Part shown: positions 10,950 to 35,865 of the stretch, piece by piece | Numbering within the stretch: the stretch's first letter is position 1 | How the letters are laid out: every line of letters begins with the position of its first letter | NCBI GenBank assembly: GCA_023053685.1 | Contig: JALIGW010000016.1 | Span: forward strand, 3,028,501-3,092,500 | DNA: 64,000 nucleotides | Direction: 5' to 3' | Source of the DNA: Diadophis punctatus similis | Lineage: Eukaryota; Chordata; Lepidosauria; Squamata; Dipsadidae | Made by a program: the position numbers and the translations under genes | The notes under the pieces: model-generated | Database searches by the model: none | What the model was told of the DNA's origin: nothing | Seen by the model: the letters and a program-made list of their open reading frames with translations, nothing else

Positions 10950-11620
10950 CTGGGGGTTGGGGGTTGGGCGGGTTGGCCTCATTTCAGTCCGTTCCATTCC
11001 GACCCTCGCCTCCAGCCTTCGTCGTCTTCGCAATGTTTCCTGCCTCAAGAGTTTAAGGGCGCGCCTTCCAGCTCTCCAAGGCACTTGGAGAGCTGGAAGG
11101 CGCGCCCTTCCACCCACTCCAGGTAGCGACGCTCGGATCTCCGCAGGCCCCGTTTCTTCCCTCCCTCCAAAACCGGCCAGAGTGGGATTCTCACCAGCAG
11201 GCGGCGGCGGCGGCGCATTTCGCGCAGACCTGGGTCTCCATGGTGGTGCGCCGGGGAGGGACGCGGGAGGCGCTGGGGCGGCCCCATTAATGGGGGGAAG
11301 GAGAGCGCTCTTGTCGCGCTCCGGCAACTGCATGCGGGTGGGCTAGTCCAACTCAGCCTCTTCCTGGCTCTCCGACCGCAAAGCGATAGCTCTGTAGCAG
11401 AGAAGAATTGGGAATGGAGACCGGGGGGTGGGGGGAGCCCTGTCCTGCCACCAAGACGCTGGCAAGCGGGGGACGCAATAAACGCCGCTTCCTGCCTGCC
11501 TCCAGACCTGCCTGTTGCCCAGGCACCAGTTTTACGATTGTGACCCAGGGAGCGAGCAGGGCTGCACCTTTCTCCCGCCGGCTTGGGCAAGGCGCCGGGG
11601 ATTGACCGCGATTGGGGATG
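10950..11620. promoter_or_regulatory. CpG island, possible TEX26 promoter
   Basis: GC- and CpG-rich, between the MEDAG 3' end and the first recognised TEX26-like exon, where a promoter for that gene would be expected. On the minus strand an ATG at 11241-11239 has a strong initiation context (CACCATGG) and is followed by a possible donor (CTGGTGAGA), but its phase does not fit the exon at 7764-7848. The island also holds a perfect 26-bp hairpin (11055-11109). Confidence 0.45.
11055..11109. repeat. Perfect 26-bp inverted repeat, 3-nt loop
   Basis: Arms 11055-11080 and 11084-11109 are exact reverse complements around the loop GCA. Each arm holds GGCGCGCC and CTCTCCAAG or its complement. Confidence 0.95.
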
Positions 11621-11649
11621 GTTGAGGCAAAGCAAAACTGGGTTGTGCA

Positions 11650-13010
11650 TTTTAGGCCAGCATGTTATTTAAACCAAGATGACTGGGTTCCTGGATCACA
11701 ACCAAGAACCAAGGGGATGGGGGCACCTTCTTCCCCAGTCGTGTGCGCTCCCTGCCTGACGTTTGGGTAGTTCCAGACTGACTCCAGAGAGGGGGTGGGG
11801 GGAATAAAAACAAAGGAATGTGATGTATGCTGAAATAAATGTAATAAGACACTAATGCATGGATCCTTGAAGGATTGGCAACCTATTAGTGACAAAGGGT
11901 CTCCTTTAAAATTGGGAGGCAGATGGCAGTAAAGGGGGCACCTGTCAAACGTGGTTGGGTTCCCCCCCTTATCTGTGATGAACGGCTATTTATAAGATGC
12001 AATATCAGGTTAATCATTTCATGGCTTCAAGGAGTTTTCTGCATTTCTTTCCTTCTAGAGTTTGGATTTTTTTTGCAGCTCAGATGTGTGCTGCCCTTTT
12101 TCCAATTTCAATGTTATGCTCTAGTTTTCACTGTCTAGTGAAAGTGGCACAAAACTCTGCTTCCAAGTTTTCAGCCACTTATACTCAGTGATAGGATAAT
12201 GTATAGTCAGAGGCCTGATCCCAAGGACCACAACAAGAGATGGCTAGTGCTTAACAATTGCCCTTTTCTTATGATCAGATAAACTCTCTTTGGAGCTTAT
12301 CTTTATATAGACCCCATAACAAAAGTAGCCAAACATAATCTGGCCTAGTCTGAGCAATCTGATAAAAGTACAAAGATTCTTGTGGCACCTTAAAATAGAA
12401 TGGAGTGTCTTGGAAAAGGGGATTATTTAATGGTGAAAAGGGGCAAGGAGGAGCACTTTATATGGAGAATGTTTTAAGTTTGCAATGCCTTAGTTATGTG
12501 AAATTCCACTGGGTACTTTTCTTCTTTCTTTTGTAATTGTTCAATGATACTTTAAAAGAAGAACATGCTGACTTTTCTGGAATTTGAGCCTTTAGGTGGT
12601 GAGTGAAGTGAAGGAATTTAGAATAGAAGCCACTGAGTCACATGGAAGGCTCTGCCAAAATTCCTCCTTTTTCTAAGAAAACAGTAATTATAAGGAGTTT
12701 AGCCCTTCATTGAATCTAATACAGTAATAGTTTGGTTAGCAAGCTAAGGTTGTCACCTTTTTAAAAGTAAGATCCTTATTCTTTAATAACTATGTTAGGG
12801 GGAAAAAATAAGTAATGCAGATTTTCTTGGCATGCAAACACAGTAATAGAAAAGTTCATTTACAAACTATGTTTCTGATTAAAAATTTTAGGGAAGTATG
12901 GAAACAGCAATGAGCTAGCTTGAACTTACAAAGACATATCTTAGTGCAAACCTTTATGGCAATGAATTTAATATATGTGCTTTTGACTTATGACAGATTG
13001 AAGATAAAGA
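11650..13010. other. Unique DNA with a small repeat scrap
   Basis: Mostly unassigned. At 12365-12400 the words CTTGTGGCACCTTAAA look like one end of an old reptilian interspersed repeat whose other end resembles 13020-13145. Confidence 0.3.
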
Positions 13011-13019
13011 TGTAGGAGA

Positions 13020-13145
13020 TGGTGTTGGTCTGTGGTGCAAAAAAAAAATCAGGAATCTGTTAAGTTTTTTTTCCCAATCAACACATTTTATTAAAAGGTA
13101 TAAGCTTTCCTGAGCTGCCCTTACTTCATCAGATGCATCAGAAGA
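13020..13145. repeat. Old interspersed repeat, class uncertain
   Basis: AAGCTTTCCTGAGCTGCCCT followed by TACTTCATCAGATGCATC is a widespread reptilian repeat motif as far as I can recall. I cannot assign a class. Confidence 0.4.
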
Positions 13146-13825
13146 TACAAATGGATCACTTTATGGGGGTGCTTAATAGACACTTTCAAATCTTCACATT
13201 AGATGAAATATATGGTCACAAGTGTTTATTCTGCACTTTCAGTCATTACACGTATCATTTAAAATTCCCTTTCAAATATATTATATGAAATTTAGTAGTG
13301 GAGTTGTATTATGGAGTAATAAAAATAAAGGTTTCCCTTGTCGTGTCCTACACATAAGTTATTTATATTTCGTATTTTAAACCATCCATCTCCCTCAAAT
13401 AGAGGAATACTTTGACTTAATCAACCCATCAAGCTCCTAATTGTGAATGCTGTTTAAAACAAGTCCCCAAATGTGTAAGCTCTCTTTAAGGCTGTGATCA
13501 TCAGGTCTATAATGGACTGTTTATTTGTGCAGGCTTTTTTTTAAGGGTTCTGCTATATCAAAGCAAATGTTTCAGTGAGCAGGCATTGCAGGCTTCTGCC
13601 CTTTTTTATAGGATGGCTGTGTAGTCACTAGCTTCTCTAGCTATAACAGCCACTAGCATTTACAGAACCATTCTAGGTTTTAGAGAAAGACATGCACTGT
13701 AAGATGCAGAGGATAATGGTGCATGTTCCTTTTTCTGTTTCCTGTCTGCATCCAATCTAGACTGCCACCTTGTGGTTGTCATAGGCAAGCCACCTGAGGG
13801 GTCTGGAAAGTTCCTGAATCTCAAA

Positions 13826-14040
13826 AGTGTTCTTTCAAAAGGCAACTGGATTTTTTTCTTTGAGGAAGATGTGTTGGTCTCATCCAAGAAGCTTCATTGG
13901 TTCTGGCAGGATGGTGGGGTGGGGTGAGTGACCCATGAAGCTTCTTGGATGAGAAGCAAAATTTCTTCTTCCTCAAGAAAAAAGTGTCCAGTTGCCTTTT
14001 GAAAAAGAACAGAGACAACTATGACCTGGATGAATGAGAA
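13826..14040. mobile_element. Penelope-like terminal repeat, inverted pair
   Basis: TTCAAAAGGCAACTGGA on the left and TCCAGTTGCCTTTTGAA on the right are inverted, with AAGCTTCTTGGATGAGAAGC near the centre. The same words occur at 31735-31850 and 39615-40225. I associate them with the terminal region of Penelope-like elements, without certainty. Confidence 0.45.
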
Positions 14041-14049
14041 TCTCCACAG

Positions 14050-15240
14050 ACTTCTCTTCTTTGAATTTTGACATTTGTAAATACCCACATTAACCTACAT
14101 TCAAGCCTCCTATGTGTTGGATGATATTTTTTTTATCCATATCTCTTTTATTTTACATGGATAGGTTGATTTTTTAAAAGTTATTTTATTGTCCAGCTTA
14201 TTTGTAAACTGCTTTGAGATATTTTTGTATGGATAGTGCTATGTGAGAATGTACACCCACCTGGCCTACCTTGACAGAGGTGGCAGATACGAAGAAGCAT
14301 ATAGAAATTCTCTGCTGCAAATTATCTCTAGTGTGATGATAGAGCCCAAATTTATATTATGAGTAAACCATCAGTCACAATTTGTTCTGTTTTATTTCAA
14401 GGCCTCTTAAGTGGAGGTCCTTTGTGTCCATCTCTGTCTGGAACCCTTAAAATGGCCTATGCTGTAGTTAGGTTTTAACTAAAAATTGATTTTAAAAAAA
14501 CTAAGAACACAAGCTCTATTAGAAAATGATGTTATAATTAAAATCTTTTTTCAGTTATTCATATGCTAGAAAAGTCATGCAGCATAGCTGCCTAGTTGCA
14601 AGATCTGTTGGGCAGAATTCAAAACTATTAACATTCATACAAACTTTTTATCCTGCCAAATTGTTTTCAGATTTACTATACGAGTTCACTCTTTCAAGAT
14701 TTTACTTGTGGGAATTACCAGATGTTGGCTGGTTGCCCAGTCTTAGATTTTTCTTAGTCGGAGCACTTTTAAATAAAAGAGCAGGAGTCGCTAGAAATCC
14801 ACAATGGAAAATTGATATGTGGCGTGGGGGAAAGATGCATCAATCAGAACTCTTCCTAACAATAAATTTAGAAAAGAACTTTTTATTAGCTCCAATAAGA
14901 GCTGAGAAATAAAGGGTTAACTGCATGTTTAAAGCAACCTCAAAACTAGCTGAAATAAATTTTTTTTTAAAAAATTACAAAGAAAACCCAAAGACCGCAT
15001 ACTTAATAGCCAGAACATTCTGGAGAATCTGGAAGATTCCATTTCCTCACCAGATCATGCTTTTCTGGGGTGGTGTATCATTTCCAGAAATAAACCCTCC
15101 AACCTGGAATCAGTTTGAAGTATCCTAGATACAGCATTTATTTTGTCCAGAATTACATGTCATTGAACTGATTCTGGCTTGCAGGATTTACTTCTGAGAA
15201 CTCCCAAACTGCCTCCAGAACTGTGTGACCGGAGAGAGGT
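14050..15240. other. Unique DNA, nothing recognised
   Basis: AT-rich intergenic sequence. One 111-codon frame (14577-14912) has no features I recognise, no splice context and no repeat similarity, and I do not call it. Confidence 0.35.
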
Positions 15241-15376
15241 TTGATGTCACCTGCTGGAAGAGTGGGAAGTTCCAAAAATGTATGGAACACTCCATGCCCA
15301 ATCAAATGAATTTTGCCCGGCCCTGTAATGATGGGGGTTTACAGCTATTAATTTCCTTTTAAATAAATGTATTGTA

Positions 15377-15639
15377 ATACATGTAATTCTTGACTTAGGC
15401 CCATAATGGAGCTCCACCCAGATGATCAGACCCAATTTAACTACTTTTGCTTGCGGTGGTCATTAAGCAAACCAATGTATTACCATGGGCTGAAGAGATT
15501 GGAAACAGTCAAAAAACATAATAAACCAGAGTCATGTGACCGCAGAATCCTGTAATCACCTATACTTGGGGGGGATGGAGGGGCTTATAACTTTGAACAG
15601 TTGCTAAGTGACCAGTCTTTAAATGAGGACTACCTGTAT
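15377..15639 (-). mobile_element. MITE family H copy, degraded
   Basis: The right end ATGAGGACTACCTG is the inverse of the CAGGTAGTC start. The interior has TGGTCATTAAGCAAACC and AGTCATGTGACCGC as in other copies. Confidence 0.55.
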
Positions 15640-15689
15640 TCAGCTTTCTCTTAGTGGCTTTTCTTACAGCCAGATTCAATGCCTAAATA

Positions 15690-16151
15690 TTCATTTATTT
15701 TATTTATTTATTTTATTTATTTGTCAAACATGTATAGGATAGTAGTAGTTTGTATAAACATAAGTAAAAAGTAACGATAAAAGAGGACAATAGGACAGTA
15801 GGACAGGGATGGTAGGCACAGTGGTGCGCTTATGCACGCCCCTTATAGACCTCTTAGAAACGGGGAGAGGTCAACTGTAGACAGTCTAAGGTTAAAGTTT
15901 TTGGGGTTTGGGGAAGAAATCACAGAGTCAGGTAGTGCATTCCAGGCATTGATCATTCTGTTGCTGAAGTCGTATTTTCTGCAGTTGAGTTTGGAGCGGT
16001 TTACATTTAGTTTGAATCTATTACGTGTTCTTGTATTGCTGCGGTTGAAGCTGAAGTAGTCATTAACAGGAAGGACATTTTGGTATATGATTTTATGAAT
16101 CAATAGGTTTCCCTGGGTCTCGCATACATAGAGGATTGCAATTCCAATCAT
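15690..16151 (-). mobile_element. CR1/Jockey-group LINE, C-terminal fragment
   Basis: The minus strand encodes NRSKLNCRKYDFSNRMINAW and then NLRLSTVDLSPFLRGL, the C-terminal end of a non-LTR reverse transcriptase. It is followed by a 3' UTR with GTCCTATTGTCCTCTTTTAT and an AAATA tail (left). Homologous to 27118-27401, 33890-34075 and 47430-48071. Confidence 0.75.
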
Positions 16152-16159
16152 GTTTATAA

Positions 16160-17904
16160 ACCTTCCTCTCCTTTAACCTTTTAATTCTAATTTTTAATCT
16201 CTCAATGTTATTCTCCATTTTCAAATTAGATAGCTCTTAGCATTTATTAGTTATGCCTCTAGTTTTAAATTTAAATTTCAGCAATTTTATACCTCAGGAT
16301 TTTACATATTCAGTGCTTTTTAGTGCTGGTTTTTCCCCCCTAGTTACTTCCAACTCTTATTCAAATTCCTGCTGTGTAATCTGGCTTAATGTTTATAGAT
16401 GAACTGCAGTTTTGACATTGTGCAACATTGAAAGCAAACGAGAAAAGAAAAAGAGATCCATATAACCTCTGTTTATTGCAAAACAATGATATACAGAAGG
16501 CACTGATTAGGCAATTATACATGAGGACTCTTCAATATAAAAAGACTGAATATTGCATTCCTTAAGATGTAGACATTTAACTTGATAATAAAAAAAGCCT
16601 ACTAAGAAAAAAAAAGATACTTTTATGACATATTCATTCCAGTCATTCTTTAAACCTGCTGGCACTCTCCACATTGGGTGGGCCTACAGCCAAAAGGCCA
16701 TTCAGTGGAAAGTTTAGAAGCTGCAGCTCTAGAAGACATCAGTGAGAAAGGCTGCTATAAGCCCAAAATACACCATGCAATTCAAATTTAACAAGGTCAG
16801 TTTTTCATGATGCAAAAATTATACTTCATCTATCAAAACAGTGTTTTAATGTTATGTCATAAAGAAAAAGTAAAATATTCATCAGGTAGCCCCAAGGTGA
16901 CTCTTCAAATTACCACCATTCAGTTCTTGCGCCTCCCATTTACTGTGGACTACGTAACACTGACATTTTCTATAACCTTCCAAGATAGTAAGCTCTGATT
17001 CAAAGCACCTCTGTGTGTTATGTTTACATATTCCAGTAGTATCTGAAAAGAATGTTTATTCGGTATCTGAGATGTACAAATAAATGCACGCATACCTCTT
17101 TGGATTCATGTCTTTGGATTCAATTACAACGAAATATGGAGTGCATAACGTAGCACCTGCTATTTAAAGCAGTGTGTCTTTTCCTAGGAGAGCATGACAG
17201 ATTGCAGCCACATAATCCTGGAAAAGATGTAGCTGCTTTAAAGAACTGGACAGATGTTCTGTTGAGTATCCTGAATTTTCTTTTTGGATTAAATCTGAAG
17301 CACTGCACAACCCTTGTGAAAATAATGGCCAATGAGTGAAAGTTAGGCCACGCAGCAAAATTTTGCAAGCCAGAATTCAGCCAAACTCTGATAGCAGCTG
17401 ACTTCTGGATCAAAAGACATGGATTTGAGTATTCCTTCTGCCAGTTCTTTACCACCATCCATTTTACCCAAAACCAAACCAAAGTACAGTTCATTGTACT
17501 ATTTGTCATAGCTACTAACAATTCAAAGCTAGTTGGAATTATCAACTTGCCAGGGTATGATAAATGTTGGAGCAATCACAAAAATAATGTATTTTTCCAT
17601 GATTCTGAAAACCTGGCAGTTATTTAGAAACCGATGAAATAATCCAGGATTTAAAATCATTCTAGCTATACGGATAACTGCAATACCAAAAACTCTAGGC
17701 TTCAACAGCCTTTAATGTTAAATGTAGAACCAGATCTGTAAATAACGTTTTAATAATCAGGAGTCTTCCTCTGAAATCAATGAATGCAGATACATCCTAT
17801 TATTTGCAACAAAAGGCAGAAATTCCTTGCATTCTGCAATAAGATAATCCAAATGTGGTTATCTTCCTTCTTTTTTCAATATATCTTTCTCGATGTTAAG
17901 AAAA
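16160..17904 (-). other. Probable MEDAG 3' untranslated region and downstream DNA
   Basis: Repeat-poor sequence directly downstream of the MEDAG stop codon. The minus strand has an AATAAA at about 16472-16477 and another near 17053. The end of the transcript cannot be fixed from sequence alone. Confidence 0.35.
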
Positions 17905-29851
<11,947 letters not shown>

Positions 29852-30658
29852 GGCAATTCCGCGCAAGGAGCAGCAGAGAGAGAAAGATGCGGGTGAGGGG
29901 AGGGAGAGAACCAACAGCTTGCGCGCCAAGACCGAAAGCGCTGCTAGAAATTGGCTGCCGGTTCTCGGGGAAGAAATAAAAAAAAACTATTATAGCTCCG
30001 CCTCTGAACCGCCTGGGAGTAAGGGCGGAGGAACAAACCGCTTTGACTGCTCTCTCTCTCAATTTGTCACCCTGCGCAGCCTCGCGGAAAAACGCAGCTG
30101 CGGGGCAGGAAAGTCCGTCGGGGCCGGCGAGGGTGGTATGCCGACGTAGCCTTCAAAGGGCTGGCTGGCTTTTCCCCCACCTCAAAACTTGCCGCTGCCT
30201 TTCGCACCTTTGGTGAGGCGGCTTTGTAGCCTTACTACGCGTGTCAGTGTATTCGCGAAGGAGAGTGGCTCGTTCACACGTGCAAACACACACACACCAC
30301 GCGCCTCTTTCCTTTTGCTAACCGGAGGAGGAGGTTTAAGGTGTATAGCCTAGGAAATTACAAGAACTTGAGAACGGGGTATTTTAGGCAAAACGGGGGA
30401 AGCGGCTCATGCTCAACTCTAATCACGTGTCAAACGGTTACAAGGAAAGCTTTGCGGCGGTGTGAAGTTGCGCTAAACCCGCTTTGTAGACCAGGCTCTC
30501 CCCTTTTCTAAAGGTACGTTTGGCAACCACCTGATATATTTTTTTTACATTTAAGAGGATCTAGTTTCAGCCTGGAATTCCCCTTCAGGTAGAGAAGCCC
30601 TGCATACCTGTTGTTATTATTATGCACCAAGGATCCTATCACGTGGTTGAGGAATATG

Positions 30659-31730
<1,072 letters not shown>

Positions 31731-31734
31731 TCCT

Positions 31735-31850
31735 TCCATCCCCCTCCCCTCATTAGAACTGATGAAATTCTTGGATGAGAAGCTAAATGTTTTCTTCTTT
31801 TTTCTCAAAAAATAGTCCAGTTGCTTTTTGAAGAAAAAAAATGCACCTTT
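31735..31850. mobile_element. Penelope-like terminal repeat fragment
   Basis: Words GGATGAGAAGCTAAATGTTT and AAATAGTCCAGTTGCTTTTT parallel the copies at 13826-14040 and 39615-40225. Confidence 0.4.
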
Positions 31851-32084
31851 GAGATAAATCTTGATCATTGCATTTACCAACAACTTCACTTCCATCGAAT
31901 GAAAGCGAATAAATGTGTCCCAGAATAATGTTGCAGGATCTAATCTGGGTCTGTCATCGGGACCGGAGGTTTTGTCTTCTGAGTTTTCAGACTTGTGCTG
32001 AAAACTCAAAAGACAAAGAGAGAAGTTCCCTGAAGATGGGCTCTAACTGCCGTGCGCCGTTATCTGATGTTACCGGGAACATTG

Positions 32085-32375
32085 GTCCACACACAGCCCG
32101 TTTTGGATGCAGGTAAGTGCAGGGCGCGTGGGGAGGCTCGGGGAGGGCAAAAAATGGGCCTATCAGAAGTTTGGGAAGGAGGGCCTCCGGAGCCTGGGGA
32201 GGCCGTTTTCGCCCTCCTGGAAGCTTGAAGAAAGCCTCCGGAGCCCGGGGAGGGCAAACACCACCACCACCCCCGCCATGGTGTAGGAGGCCGACTAGGC
32301 CATGCCCACCCTGGCCATGCCCACCCAGGAACCGGGCAGAACCCCTTGCTAAAAATTTTGAAGCCCACCCCTAAG
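32085..32375. repeat. GC-rich degraded repeat
   Basis: Repeated words GCCTCCGGAGCC (twice) and CCATGCCCACCC (twice), ending GAAGCCCACCCCTAAG, which looks like the right end of a CAGGGGTGGG-type element whose left end is not found. Confidence 0.35.
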
Positions 32376-32513
32376 TAAGATCAACTGTGTTACAAGCTTC
32401 AGTCTTGTGCCTACTTTGTTGGCATCAAGGAAAAAGTTGGCATTTAAAGTGAAGTGTTTTATGCTGAAATTATTCTTCATTGAGGATTACTAATACAGCT
32501 TAAATCTATAAGG

Positions 32514-32649
32514 CAGTGTTTCCCAACCTTGGCAAGTTGAAGATATCTGGACTTCAACTCCCAGAATTCCCCAGCCAGCGAATGCTGGCTGGGGAATTCT
32601 GGGAGTTGAAGTCCAAACATCTTCAACTTGCCAAGGTTGGGAAACACTG
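32514..32649. mobile_element. hAT-type palindromic MITE, family E
   Basis: A 136-bp palindrome from CAGTGTTTCCCAACCTTGGC to CCAAGGTTGGGAAACACTG. Exact target duplication CTATAAGG at 32506-32513 and 32650-32657. The cleanest example of the family in the window. Confidence 0.95.
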
Positions 32650-32817
32650 CTATAAGGTATGATTGTTGCTTTTATTTTTTATTTCTATAAATTTAAATAG
32701 TATGTTTGTGACTGCCCTGTCTAATGGTATTAGTTAGCTTGAAAATTAACTCTGCTGATTTTTCACATATTCATTCAGAGGCTACATACATAGTATGTTG
32801 AAGACTACAGGAAGTCC

Positions 32818-33178
32818 TTGATTTACAACCATTCATTTAGTGACTAATTGAAGTTACAACAGCACTGAAAAAGTGACTTATGACTAGTTTTTACTACTTA
32901 TAACCATTACAGCATCCCCATAGTCATGTCAGAACTCGGATACTTGGCAATTGTCAGGTATTTATGACTGTTGCAGTGTCCTGGGGTCATGCGATCACCT
33001 TCTGACAAGCAAAGTCACCGAGGAAGCCAGATTCACTGGGTTACTAAGTTAACAACCGCACTGATTCACTTAACAACTGTGGCAAGAAATGTAAAATGAC
33101 CCAAAACTCAACAATTGTCTTGCTTAGCAATGGAAATTTTGGATTCAGTTGTGGTCATAAGTAGAGGACAACCTGCAC
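32818..33178 (+). mobile_element. MITE family H copy
   Basis: From CAGGAAGTCCTTGATTTAC to TCATAAGTAGAGGACAACCTG; interior as at 9910. Confidence 0.6.
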
Positions 33179-33179
33179 A

Positions 33180-33888
33180 AGTGCTTTTGATGCTGAGATT
33201 TGACTCTGAAATGGGAAGTTTTAAAGCAGCAATAGCTTACACAAGTTATCAGAAAAGAATAAGTTCTGTCCTGGTATCCAGGGAATGTTAAATGGAAATG
33301 GATGACTTCATTCAGTTGTGAGAATAAAATCCCAGTGTAACCCAGAGCAGTGAAGAACAATGCTAGCCCTTTTCATCCATTCCTGATGCATGAAGACTTC
33401 TTTAGTTTTATAGGTTGCTGGAGAGGAGAATTTAGAGTAGGAGTCCTTGGATATGTGTATGTAAACAAGGAGATCAAGAAACATGTAAGCCAACTATGCA
33501 TATAGTCATTTTCTTCAGAATGCATGGCTTCCATTTGATGTATGGAAGTCAAGAAAGGGATGGATACCATGAGTAAAGCCATGAGCTATTCATTGTTTTC
33601 TTTAGGATTAGGGGATCTGAATGGAATGCATGGATCACTCTCATTGCAAGACTAAAGGATTCCAGTGGCATGTGGTTTGCATTACCAAATAGCTCACTGT
33701 CCTGGGTCTGAAATACACAGCAGTCACCCTTGGCTTTTCATATTAACTTGCACACAGCAATGGCCAATAGAGCAACTGTAGGGAACTTCTATATGCATTA
33801 ATTTACAACTGCCATATTATTTTGCCATTGGCAGTGTTACATAAGGGCTGGTGCAAACCTTGAGGCAGTACTAACAGGAAAGAGATGG
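33180..33888. other. Intergenic DNA, nothing recognised
   Basis: No feature supported. Confidence 0.35.
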
Positions 33889-33889
33889 G

Positions 33890-34075
33890 ATGTGGTGTTA
33901 AATAATGTTTATCGAAATGAAGACTACAAGCACACCACTGTGCCTACCGTCCCTGTCCTACTGTCCTATTGTCCTCTTTTATCAGTACTTTTTACTTATG
34001 TTTATACAAACTACTATCCTGTACATGTTTGACAAATAAATAAATAAATAAAATAAATAAATAAATAAATAAGTT
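33890..34075 (+). mobile_element. CR1/Jockey-group LINE 3' end
   Basis: TGTGCCTACCGTCCCTGTCC through TACATGTTTGACAAATAAAT and an (AAATA)n tail; identical in layout to 47895-48071. Confidence 0.75.
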
Positions 34076-35058
34076 CTAGAAATAACTATGCAACTAGTTT
34101 CTGTAGATGGGATCTCTATTCCAAAGAAAGGTATTGTATTAAGAAAAACAAGGTTATTAGAATTATGTGGGATTATAGAAATGATATAATTATTAATCTT
34201 ACAATAAGAGTTGGATGTATTTTATCTGTATCAAAGAAAGTTGGAAACTCTTCTTTTTCTTCCTTTTCTTTACTTTTTCTTATTGCACTTTAATTTTGAT
34301 TTCTGTCTGACATTTCTTTCTCTTCAACTTTGTTTCTACTGTGTATTTTTATTCTTGAATTTGAAATTTAGTAAAATGGTGTTTTTAAAAAGAGAAAAAC
34401 AAGGTCATGTGATATATCACATTCAGTGTTTTCCCAAGACATCTCTTTACTGTTAAATTTGCCATTTCTAGAAAAAAAAAGTTGGTTTCTGTACCAACAC
34501 TGTGGAATCTGCTTATGTAGTTCATAAGAATCATGCAGTCTCTAGTATAAATGAACTATGTATTTATCTAAATTGATAAGATTTCATCAGAATCATTAAT
34601 CTGTAGTTCTCATACCTATGGATAATCAAATTTGGTAATTTATTTCTTTGTTTATTTAAAAATCTACATTACTTTAGAAATTCGTTCCTATCCCATTCAA
34701 AAATATGCACACCTCTGCCACTTTATTAGATTCATAGTAAGTATAATCAAGGTACATAAGAACAGTGCCACAGTACCATAGTCTGACGTTGCCTCTTATC
34801 TATGCCTCTTCAACCTTTGACATCGTTTTTGAGTTGAAAAATTAACTAAGCATTACTGATACCTCATTTATTAAAAAGTTCCATTCAGTTGCTTCCAGGT
34901 CAGCATTGGCCAGTATCATTAATATTTATACCTTTGCCTTCCCATATATCACTTTATACTTCAACTTCCTAGTGTGTACTCAAGATGGTGAATTTCTAAA
35001 GAACTGTTCAGTAACTAGTTAGTCCTGTTCATCTTACGAGAAAATGTTTGTATTCTTT
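34076..35058. other. Intergenic DNA, nothing recognised
   Basis: AT-rich, no feature supported. Confidence 0.35.
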
Positions 35059-35161
35059 CTTTTCTTAATCTATTTTTTTTAATTCAAAAAGTTTTATTAG
35101 TACAGAGTTACATAAGTAGTAGCAAAATATTAAATATAAAGTACAAACATTTTTGTTTTTT

Positions 35162-35218
35162 TCTCCCCCCCCCCGAGCCCTCCCCCTTCCCTCCCCACCT
35201 CCCCCCCCCCGGACTTCC
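35162..35218 (-). other. G-rich tract in the L1-type 3' region
   Basis: On the element's sense strand, several runs of 3 to 11 G separated by short A/T/C spacers lie about 80 bp before the A tail. G-rich, quadruplex-capable tracts are a known feature of mammalian L1 3' UTRs. Confidence 0.7.
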
Positions 35219-35865
35219 CAGAGATAATACAGGGCATAATAATAAATTTAAATTGTTAATAAAAAGAGAAAAAAAGAAGAAAAAAAGAACACTATTTTTT
35301 AAAAAAACTTCAACTCCAGATTATACACTGCTAATATATCACATTTGTATACAATAGTAAAGATACAAAAAAGAAAAAAGAAAGAAAGAAAGAGAAAACT
35401 CTTTGACAATACAAACAGACAAACCTCCTACCTCCTCCCTTCAGTCCTCTATCTTATACAAAGTAAATGTTACATAAGTAATAACTAAATATAAAATACA
35501 CAAATCTTAAACTGATATTATTAACATTAAAAATAACCTCTAAGATAAAACTTAACTAAATGTTACATAAGTGATCATTGAATATTAAATTTCGTCATGA
35601 TATTAATAACATAATATTATTCTAAATTAACTTACTAACTTCAATAAACAAAAAAAGAAAATGAAAGAGGAATAAACAAATCTTCAACAAACTATATATA
35701 TCTAATATTATTAACATTAAAAATAACCTCAAAATTATATAAAACTTAACTAAATATTACATAGATAATCATTAGATAGGGAAAAGAAAAAATACAATCA
35801 TATTAGTCTCTATCAGTCCAATATATTTCAACATCACATCGTTTTGTATCTTGATAGTTCATATT

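Noticed and set aside
11190..11241. Strong-context ATG and donor in the 11-kb CpG island as TEX26 exon 1
   Set aside because: The reading phase at the donor gives a stop on joining to the exon at 7764-7848; an intervening exon would be needed.
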